Source: Bacteroidales bacterium
GTDB lineage: Bacteria > Bacteroidota > Bacteroidia > Bacteroidales > UBA932
NCBI GenBank assembly: GCA_016285455.1
Contig: JAEEQS010000015.1
Location: 1-35,895 of the forward strand
Direction of reading: 5' to 3'
Length of the DNA: 35,895 bases
Shown: piece after piece, positions 15,776 through 22,735 of the stretch
Position numbering within the stretch: the first letter of the stretch is position 1
How the letters are laid out: each line of letters opens with the position of its first letter
The notes under the pieces: model-generated
Seen by the model: only the letters and a program-made list of their open reading frames with translations
Told to the model about the DNA's origin: nothing
The model's database searches: none
Translations under genes and position numbers: made by a program

Positions 15776-16662
15776 TTATTCAACGATAGCCAATATGGGG
15801 ACAGCTTTTCCGTGATATAATCAACGACTTCGTTCAGAGGTAAATCTCCCTTGTATTTCATCTTTCTCAAGAATGCGTTCCATTGAGTCTGCTTGATAGG
15901 ATCATTCTTGAATTCGCCGTTGAAAAGCGGATGATTGTCATCATAGCCCGTTCCCCTGTTATTAAAAACCGAAACGATTGCATCGGAAAGAATGCCTTTA
16001 TCCATTTTGTCGGAAGACAAAATGGAGTACACATCATAGAAGTCTTTCATCCTGCTGTTGGCCAATGCCCGATCGATCATTGTCTGAAACTTCTCAGCAA
16101 CCACGGTCTCCAAAGAATAAGCGTTGATGCTTACCTCAGGCATATCATCAAGGAGGAGAGGATAGTCCAATTCCTGGGGCTCAGGAACAACAATGTCACC
16201 AAACCCAATATCCATGGAAAAAGGTTGCACAATAGTGTCAAGATGAGCTGTCACAGTAACTGTGACGCCATTATATTCTTTATCCAAAGAAATATCCTCA
16301 ACCTTAATGTCATTCTCCCCGTTATCGAAAGCAAGACCATCTTCAGGGCACTGAATTGAGCAAATCTCGCGAAAAGCTTTTCGAATGGTTTCTTTGTCTC
16401 TGCTGATCTTGTCGCCCAGGAAATCAATGTCTTTCGTTGGACGAGCCTTGAACTTTTCGTAGGCGAAGAGAAGTGCACTTCCTTTCAAGCAGAAGTTATC
16501 CCGATACTGGCTCATCGAGAGCCTGTACAACATCCGCTCTTGGATGTATCTGAGCAGAACTTGCATATAATCGGTCCCGGTCTCTGAATTCCGGATGTTC
16601 AGGAGTTTCGCCCGAACCGACTTTGCTACATTTTTCTTTTCCATATTACAGCCCCATTTCAA
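15772..16662 (-). CDS. abiEii: AbiEii-family nucleotidyltransferase toxin (type IV toxin-antitoxin)
   Basis: A 296-aa DNA-polymerase-beta-fold nucleotidyltransferase. The motif LKGSALLFAYEKF followed by TKDIDFLG gives the G-S...D-x-D active site that binds NTP and metal. The C-terminal half is helical, as in AbiEii/MenT proteins. Studied members (MenT) add pyrimidines to tRNA acceptor ends and stop translation. Two starts are possible: ATG 16662, overlapping abiEi by 17 nt, or ATG 16644 (MEKKNVAKSV), one base after the abiEi stop; I favour the latter biologically but give the longer frame. It sits in the usual antitoxin-toxin order, with a phosphoesterase gene coupled downstream. Confidence 0.88.
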   Translation of the reverse strand: MKWGCNMEKKNVAKSVRAKLLNIRNSETGTDYMQVLLRYIQERMLYRLSMSQYRDNFCLKGSALLFAYEKFKARPTKDIDFLGDKISRDKETIRKAFREICSIQCPEDGLAFDNGENDIKVEDISLDKEYNGVTVTVTAHLDTIVQPFSMDIGFGDIVVPEPQELDYPLLLDDMPEVSINAYSLETVVAEKFQTMIDRALANSRMKDFYDVYSILSSDKMDKGILSDAIVSVFNNRGTGYDDNHPLFNGEFKNDPIKQTQWNAFLRKMKYKGDLPLNEVVDYITEKLSPYWLSLNK

Positions 16663-17224
16663 GGTATTGTCTCATTGTTGACAGCACTCTCATTTGTTTT
16701 GCATAATCCATAAGACGGGAAATGTTACGATTTTTGCGCTTGAGATAGTTCCTAAGAATCTCAACAGCCACTTCAGTCCCGATCTTGTTGCGAAACTTTA
16801 TGGCGTCGCAGACGCTTTTCTCGATGCAGAAAATCTTAACCTTATGATTGGCAATGTCAGCTTCTTCAACACCCATCTTGCAGTATTTTTCTTCCCAATA
16901 GCAGAGAACGATGCCTGAAATCTCAGGGACCACCACTTTTCTGTGCTTTTCAATAGCGACGTAGAATCCGTCAGGGATTTGAGTGGTAAGTCCATAATAA
17001 TCCCATGCGGAATACATGCAAACTACACCACCGGGAACGATTCTTTCAACATCGACCATCGTGGTCGCAAGTTCTTCCGGAAGCATATAAACACCATTCT
17101 TGATTCTAATGACATCACCAGATTTGATACCCTTGTTGATCCCATAGTAAGCCCTGGGCTCACGTAGCTCATGAGTCCGTATCGTTCCTCCGCTTGCAGA
17201 GATGTCTTGATAAAACTTTGCCAT
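16646..17224 (-). CDS. abiEi: AbiEi-family antitoxin / transcriptional repressor
   Basis: A 192-aa protein: an N-terminal winged-helix part (GGTIRTHELREPRAYYGINK, then RIKNGVYMLP), followed by the AbiEi C-terminal antitoxin domain (SAWDYYGLTTQIPDGFYVAI, then KIFCIEKSVCDAIKFRNKIG). In studied AbiE systems this protein binds inverted repeats in its own promoter and neutralises the toxin without stable contact. A matching inverted repeat overlaps its promoter here. The start is ATG 17224, 17 nt after the -7 box. It is the first gene of abiEi-abiEii-phosphoesterase. Confidence 0.88.
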   Translation of the reverse strand: MAKFYQDISASGGTIRTHELREPRAYYGINKGIKSGDVIRIKNGVYMLPEELATTMVDVERIVPGGVVCMYSAWDYYGLTTQIPDGFYVAIEKHRKVVVPEISGIVLCYWEEKYCKMGVEEADIANHKVKIFCIEKSVCDAIKFRNKIGTEVAVEILRNYLKRKNRNISRLMDYAKQMRVLSTMRQYLEMGL

Positions 17225-17237
17225 AGGCGTATTGTTC

Positions 17238-17276
17238 TCGACAAATATACGGCTAATTTTAGAAATAGCCGTAATT
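17238..17276 (-). promoter_or_regulatory. abiEi promoter with overlapping operator
   Basis: On the minus strand, TATATTTG (17249-17242) is the -7 box. Its upstream edge overlaps a perfect 8-bp inverted repeat, TACGGCTA (17248-17255) and TAGCCGTA (17266-17273), 10-nt spacer. This is where AbiEi would repress. The same module recurs at 14772-14810. Confidence 0.65.
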
Positions 17277-17357
17277 TTTTGATAATTATTTCATGAGTCA
17301 ATATGCCCTTCGGATACGAAGATCCAGTATTTATGATAGGATTGAAACAGAAAAACC

Positions 17358-17365
17358 TAACTTTG
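17358..17365 (+). promoter_or_regulatory. Putative -7 box for the DUF262 operon
   Basis: TAACTTTG fits TAnnTTTG and leaves an 80-nt leader before ATG 17446. The leader holds an imperfect inverted repeat around AGTACAAATGTGCT. No clear -33 element, so this is tentative. Confidence 0.35.
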
Positions 17366-17445
17366 TAGAAAATAGTTTCGTATAGTACAAATGTGCTAAA
17401 GTTTTTCGATGAAAAGTACACAAAGAAGCCATAATTGCTACTAAG

Positions 17446-19410
17446 ATGAACCATATAGAAATCATCAACAACTGGAACCTCAACCTGGTTTTTCACGAGC
17501 TGGAGCAAGGTAATATGCGCATTCCTCGCTTCCAGCGCTCATATGTATGGGAAAGAGCGAAGATTGTGAAGCTGCTCAATAGTATCTACCACGAGTTTCC
17601 TATCGGCTCCTTCTTCCTTTGGGAAGCAGACACCGAAATGGAGGGATTCTGCCGTGATATAACTGAGTTCGGTTTTCCTGCTAAGCCTGCGGCGAATAAG
17701 TTCACTTTCATCCTGGACGGCCAGCAGCGAATCACCTCCCTTTATGTGGCATTGAAGGGAAAGGAACTTGGTGGTGTGGATTATAGCAATATCTGCTTCA
17801 ACCTCGATAAGAAGGTTTTCAAGATTCCAACTCTCAAAACGGAGCCGAATAATATTCCGGCCTGGAAGATCTTTCAACCGACCGAATTCCACCGTTTACT
17901 TGTCGAGTATTCCCGCTCCGAAAACACAGAGTATGCAGAGACGCTGATGGGCTGCAACGAGGTTCTCAATAATTATCCGGTCAGCATCATTAAGTCTAAG
18001 TATATGTCGCTTGATGAGGTTGTAACCATTTTTGAACGTATTAACCAGGGCGGCAAGCGCTTGTCGTTGTTCGACTTGGTCCACGCCTCTGTCTGGTCAA
18101 AAGATTTCGACCTCCGCGATTGCATCACAGATTTCAACGATGAGCCTGCCATTAAGCTGTGGGGAAAGATTGACAATGAGATCTTTACCCAGTCACTAGC
18201 GTTGAATATTTCCAACGACTGTGTCAAGACCCACCAGCTGGCCCTGAAGAATGAGGACTGCAAGAATGCTTGGAAACGCACTACAGAATGTATCCGTTTG
18301 GCCATCGACTTCCTGAAGAACCAATGGGGCGTACAAGGTGTTGAGATAATCCCCTATCAGAACATCATACCTGTCCTTCAGTATTACTTCTTCATCACCG
18401 GAGAGTCAACAGTACTTCCTGAGCACAAACAGGCTCTTACCGATTGGTTCTGGACACTAACATTCTCCAACCGGTATTCCAGCTCAACGCTGACTAAGAT
18501 GAATAATGATGCTCGTTGGATTGAACAACTTGTGCAGGATCCTTCCGTGACGCGCGTATACACTGTCAAACTTATGCTGGATGACCTCAAGAAAATCCGA
18601 ATGGTCCACCGTTCCGTTATTAAGAACGGTATCCTTTGCTTGATGGCCCTTCAGAAACCGCGTGACTTCAACAATGGTGACCTGGTTACGCTCGACAAAA
18701 CGAACGCTTCCCGGCAGAACTCCAAGGAGAATCATCACTTCTTCCCCAATTCTCTTGCCAGCAAACTGGGCATTAAGTCGGAAGAAATCAATTCCCTTCT
18801 GAATTTTGCTTTCATCTCCAAGCACCTCAACCTTGAGATATCGAACAAGTATCCTTCCAAATATTTGACTGGATATGCCGAATCGAACCCCAGCCTTCCT
18901 GAGCATCTGAGTTCCCATTTTATCGAGGATGAAGCTTACCAAGCTGCCCTGCAGGATGACTTCCACACCTTCATCGAATACCGTGGCCAAGCCATCCTCA
19001 ACGCCATCAATAATGTCTGCCGTGTCAACGACGGCCTCCAGACAATGAACAGCAATCTCGACGAAAGCGAACAAGAGATTCTTCTGGATGGAACAATTGA
19101 AGATGATGTCAATACCACAGAAGAGGCAACGCGCTCACGCAAAGCCAACTTCACCTTCGAGATGGTCGGTATCCCAGAGGGCGCTTCCCTTGTCTTCATA
19201 CCCACCGGCGTAGAAGTAAAAGTCATCGCCGGCAACCAGATTGAATACCAGGGCAAATCCTACGCTCTCTCCGCCTTCGCCGCCGAGTTCATGCCCGACG
19301 AACTCTGCACCCCTTCTGGCGCTTACCAGGGGCCGAAGTTCTTTTCGTATAACGGAGAGTCTTTGGTCTCTTTACGTGCTTTGGCAGAAAGCGGGGACTC
19401 AAATTATTAG
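17446..19410 (+). CDS. DUF262/HNH (GmrSD/SspE-like) nuclease with RAMA-like C-terminal domain
   Basis: A 654-aa protein. The N-terminal DUF262 domain (residues about 10-220) has the ParB-like pattern MRIPRFQRSYVWER, LDGQQRITSLYVAL and ERINQGGKRLSLFDL; in GmrS and SspE this domain hydrolyses NTP. The middle ends in ENHHFFPNSLASKLGIKS followed by NKYPSKYLTGY, the HNH-type nuclease pattern of DUF1524/GmrD, with His-His conserved. The last 90 residues (FTFEMVGIPEGASLVFIPTG, then YQGKSYALSAFAAEF) resemble a RAMA or DUF4357 DNA-modification-associated domain, which the standard families lack. It is the first gene of a tight operon with AbiH (5-nt gap) and an SF2 helicase. Proteins of this type cut modified phage DNA. 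Confidence 0.85.
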   Translation: MNHIEIINNWNLNLVFHELEQGNMRIPRFQRSYVWERAKIVKLLNSIYHEFPIGSFFLWEADTEMEGFCRDITEFGFPAKPAANKFTFILDGQQRITSLYVALKGKELGGVDYSNICFNLDKKVFKIPTLKTEPNNIPAWKIFQPTEFHRLLVEYSRSENTEYAETLMGCNEVLNNYPVSIIKSKYMSLDEVVTIFERINQGGKRLSLFDLVHASVWSKDFDLRDCITDFNDEPAIKLWGKIDNEIFTQSLALNISNDCVKTHQLALKNEDCKNAWKRTTECIRLAIDFLKNQWGVQGVEIIPYQNIIPVLQYYFFITGESTVLPEHKQALTDWFWTLTFSNRYSSSTLTKMNNDARWIEQLVQDPSVTRVYTVKLMLDDLKKIRMVHRSVIKNGILCLMALQKPRDFNNGDLVTLDKTNASRQNSKENHHFFPNSLASKLGIKSEEINSLLNFAFISKHLNLEISNKYPSKYLTGYAESNPSLPEHLSSHFIEDEAYQAALQDDFHTFIEYRGQAILNAINNVCRVNDGLQTMNSNLDESEQEILLDGTIEDDVNTTEEATRSRKANFTFEMVGIPEGASLVFIPTGVEVKVIAGNQIEYQGKSYALSAFAAEFMPDELCTPSGAYQGPKFFSYNGESLVSLRALAESGDSNY

Positions 19411-19415
19411 TTCCT

Positions 19416-20531
19416 ATGGCAGAACCCCGCAAAATAGTACTCATCCTCGGCAACGGTTTCGACCTTGACCTCGGCCTCCAAACGTCCTACAAGGCGTTTT
19501 GGGAGTCCGAATTCTGCCCCAAGGACTATCCCGCCCCTCTCATTCATCACCTCAACCAGAAGTGGCCAGACAACTTGGAGGCCGTCAAATGGTACGACCT
19601 CGAAAACGAGCTACTGAATTACTACAAAAGCATCCCTGATCCAACCAAGGGTCAAGACATAATAACGGACGAAGAGAGAGCCCTTCTCGAAAAATTTACT
19701 TCTTATGGGCAAGCCTGTGGCTGGTACAATGACCAGCTTGAGTTGGTTCAGTCATTGATCAATAAGGGCGTTCTCTATTATAATGGGAACATTTTGCGCC
19801 ACGTCGATGAGCACCTAAAAGAGGATGGACTCAAATCTCCCATCTGGCGCGATAAGAAAGCGCTCGGCCTAATTAAAGAGGGCCTCTGCAACTACCTCAA
19901 ATCAATTGATAAGCCCATCCCCGACAGCGTTTCTTCCGCTTTCCATCTGCTACTTGCCTTGAAGAAAACAGCGGAAGCCGGTGACTTCATCGACATCTTC
20001 ACCTTCAACTATACCCGAGTCCAGTTTCGTGGCCACTCTATAGATGGCATTCCCGTTCATTATATGCACGGAAACTGCGTGGACGGAAAGATTATTATTG
20101 GCACCCGTGACGACCTGAAGATGGCGAAAGAATATGACTTTCTGCTGAAGGCCATGAATGACTCCTTCACTCCGCCAGATATAGTCACGCCACTCAAGGA
20201 AGCAGACGAGGTAATAATCTTTGGCCACTCCCTGGGAGAGAATGACCGCCAGTATTTTGCACCCTTCTTCCTGAGGCAGGCAGATTATGATAATCCAGAA
20301 CGGAAAGACCTCACCATTTTCACCCGTGATGATAATTCCAAGATTGAAATCAAACGAGCTCTCCAGAAGATGACGGACGGGAAATTGTCTGCCCTTTGGA
20401 GCATCAATCAGCCCACCATCATCAGGACTGACAACCTCAAAGAGGACCAGCAACTGATGTACGATTTCCTGGTCGCGCACAACATAGATAAGCACTATGC
20501 ATCCGAGGTCATCGGCAAACTACTACAATAA
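19416..20531 (+). CDS. abiH: AbiH-family abortive-infection protein
   Basis: A 371-aa protein with the AbiH signatures in order: LILGNGFDLDLGLQTSYKAF at the N-terminus (glycine-rich nucleotide-binding-like loop), IFTFNYTRVQ, HYMHGNC, and IIFGHSLGENDRQYFAPFF. The family was found as a lactococcal phage-resistance gene; its biochemical activity is unproven, although the N-terminal loop and FGHSLG suggest a nucleotide-binding fold. It lies between the DUF262 nuclease and the SF2 helicase with gaps of 5 and 15 nt, so all three should be made together. It is not next to the other Abi genes by function, as they lie in a separate divergent operon. Confidence 0.88.
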   Translation: MAEPRKIVLILGNGFDLDLGLQTSYKAFWESEFCPKDYPAPLIHHLNQKWPDNLEAVKWYDLENELLNYYKSIPDPTKGQDIITDEERALLEKFTSYGQACGWYNDQLELVQSLINKGVLYYNGNILRHVDEHLKEDGLKSPIWRDKKALGLIKEGLCNYLKSIDKPIPDSVSSAFHLLLALKKTAEAGDFIDIFTFNYTRVQFRGHSIDGIPVHYMHGNCVDGKIIIGTRDDLKMAKEYDFLLKAMNDSFTPPDIVTPLKEADEVIIFGHSLGENDRQYFAPFFLRQADYDNPERKDLTIFTRDDNSKIEIKRALQKMTDGKLSALWSINQPTIIRTDNLKEDQQLMYDFLVAHNIDKHYASEVIGKLLQ

Positions 20532-20546
20532 CAGAATCATTATTAT

Positions 20547-22727
20547 ATGGCAGATTTCATAACCCCGCTCCAGACATACATTGACCAGCTTACACATCTA
20601 CATGTAAGTCACTCCAGCGGCTTCAAGGCTCCCCATAAGGCGGTCTTGATGATAACTGTCACGGAGATGGTGCGGGATATGAAGATTGGTTCACCGGTCA
20701 TCTATCTCAATGATGAACTAAAGAAGGAGTTCACCAAAAACTGGCGTCGCTACATTCAGATCAATACGCCTTTTGTCGGAGACATCCGGATGCCCTTCCC
20801 CAGGATGGGAACCGAGAAGTTTGTGGTCTCCAGTTCAGACATATCCTTCGAGATTGAGAAGGCGCTATTCTACTGGATGCGTGAACAGGAAGGTGCAGAG
20901 GAGGTTTTAGCCTCGCTGATTGGTCAGTACCTTGCGCCATTTGCCTTCAAGCATAAAGTCGACTTCACGGAGCTGAATCCTTATCGCGATAAGAAGTTGT
21001 ATCCATATCAGACCGAAGCGAAAGCCAAGATTTACAAGATGTGGACGCAGATGCGTAGCATTATGTTCCAGATGCCCACCGGCACGGGAAAAACATACCT
21101 TTTCGTATCCATCGCAAGGGATTTGTTCGAGTGGAGTGTCCAGCATAAGGCCGCGGTCAAGATTCTTTTCCTGGCGCACCGTATCGAACTCATCAAGCAG
21201 ATTAAGGAAAAACTCAGTCTGAAATATGGCCTTGCCGCCGGCATGATAGCGGCGAACAACATGGAGGAGGACTATATGCCTTACCAGGTTGCATCCGTAC
21301 AGACCCTAATCCGGCGCTTGGACAGATGGAAGGGAAAAGCCTTTGACATTATCATCGTAGATGAGGCCCATCATGTCAAGGCAGACAGTTACAAGAAGAT
21401 CCTTCGTGCCTTCCCTCAGGCAAAGGTCTTGGGCGTGACCGCCACTCCCTACCGTATGAGCCACGAGAGTTTCAGGCCGGAGTTCGATGACCTTATCACA
21501 TCGATGCCTGTCGCACGTTTCATCAAGGAAGGATGGCTTTGTGATTACGAATACTACTCGATACGGCCTGAGTCTCGTATCCAGATGGACATTGACAGCA
21601 TTAACCGCTTTGCCATGGACGGAGATTATCTGGATGAGGCAGCAGCTGACGTGATGGACCGTGATGAGATTCGCGCTGGAATCGTAGCGTCGTATGAGCA
21701 TTATGCCAAGGGTAAGAAAGGCATAGTTTATACGATTACCAAGGCCCATAACCTCCACGTTTGCGCCCAATTTGTTGCCCGAGGATACAAAGCGGTAGCC
21801 ATTGATGATAGCACTCCAGCAGATGTTCGAGACGGCTATGTAAAAGACTTCAAGGCCGGAAGGATAGACATTATCTGCAACGTCAATATATTCAGTGAAG
21901 GCTTTGATTGTCCGGATCTGGAATTTGTTCAGCTTGCCCGTCCTACGAAATCACTTTCCATGTACCTGCAGCAAGTCGGACGTGGCCTTCGTGTCGCAAA
22001 GGGCAAAGATAAAGTAATCCTTCTTGATAATGTTGGCCTCTATAATCGCTTCGGCTTCCCGTCCGCAAAACGACAATGGAGACGGCATTTTGAGGGCTAT
22101 GACTGCGACTATTCCGTACCCTATGGCACACGCGTGGTAGATGGAAAAGAGGTCTATTTTATGGACGAGTTCGAGGAGGGGGAAGAAGATGTCGAGATGC
22201 TTCATAATTCAAAAGAAGAGGTTGTAGAGGGAGCTGAACAGCAGAATGGCATTGAAAACATCTACGCCAATGAACCGGAGTTCCGCTTCTACCTGGAGAA
22301 GAAGGGCAAAGATGAAAACGAGATTAAACGTATCGTGCGCGGCATCAAGGGCGACGTGGATACCATCATCAGAGGGAAATACGATTCCAGCCACAAGAGC
22401 ATACTCTGCATGAACGACATTGGCGCACTGGAATTATACCTATATGACTTCCAAGTGACGCCGGCAATGGCGGAAATGAATTCTGCCAAGAAGATGATTA
22501 TGACTTCTGCTCTTGAAGCGTACATCAATTATCTCAGGTGGCAGTTGTCCGAGGACACTATAGTCTCTGATCCGGTTGACATCGATGAACTTCAGGAAAA
22601 ACAGGAAGAGATTGCCCCGAAACGTTCCATCGAGGATGTCGAACTTGAAATATCCGTATTCCGGAAATGGAACATGGACATTCCTGACGAACTGATGCGG
22701 GAATATATGGCTCTCAAAAAGAAGTAA
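20547..22727 (+). CDS. SF2 (DEAD/DEAH, ResIII-like) helicase with ScoMcrA sulfur-binding-like N-terminus
   Basis: A 726-aa protein. Residues about 1-135 resemble the DNA-binding domain found before HNH nucleases such as ScoMcrA (GFKAPHKAVLMITVTEMV, then MPFPRMG, compared with the family's pHKplLLL and PFxxL). This resemblance is my pattern reading. The helicase core follows: LYPYQTEAKAKIY (Q-like), MPTGTGKTYLF (Walker A), IIIVDEAHHVKADS (motif II), VLGVTATPYRM (III), SEGFDCPDLEFVQLARPT (V) and YLQQVGRGLRV (VI). The C-terminal 200 residues are acidic and unassigned. It would translocate on DNA for the DUF262 nuclease encoded two genes upstream. Its stop is 8 nt from that of the facing SF1 helicase. 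Confidence 0.9.
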   Translation: MADFITPLQTYIDQLTHLHVSHSSGFKAPHKAVLMITVTEMVRDMKIGSPVIYLNDELKKEFTKNWRRYIQINTPFVGDIRMPFPRMGTEKFVVSSSDISFEIEKALFYWMREQEGAEEVLASLIGQYLAPFAFKHKVDFTELNPYRDKKLYPYQTEAKAKIYKMWTQMRSIMFQMPTGTGKTYLFVSIARDLFEWSVQHKAAVKILFLAHRIELIKQIKEKLSLKYGLAAGMIAANNMEEDYMPYQVASVQTLIRRLDRWKGKAFDIIIVDEAHHVKADSYKKILRAFPQAKVLGVTATPYRMSHESFRPEFDDLITSMPVARFIKEGWLCDYEYYSIRPESRIQMDIDSINRFAMDGDYLDEAAADVMDRDEIRAGIVASYEHYAKGKKGIVYTITKAHNLHVCAQFVARGYKAVAIDDSTPADVRDGYVKDFKAGRIDIICNVNIFSEGFDCPDLEFVQLARPTKSLSMYLQQVGRGLRVAKGKDKVILLDNVGLYNRFGFPSAKRQWRRHFEGYDCDYSVPYGTRVVDGKEVYFMDEFEEGEEDVEMLHNSKEEVVEGAEQQNGIENIYANEPEFRFYLEKKGKDENEIKRIVRGIKGDVDTIIRGKYDSSHKSILCMNDIGALELYLYDFQVTPAMAEMNSAKKMIMTSALEAYINYLRWQLSEDTIVSDPVDIDELQEKQEEIAPKRSIEDVELEISVFRKWNMDIPDELMREYMALKKK

Positions 22728-22735
22728 TCGCTAAC

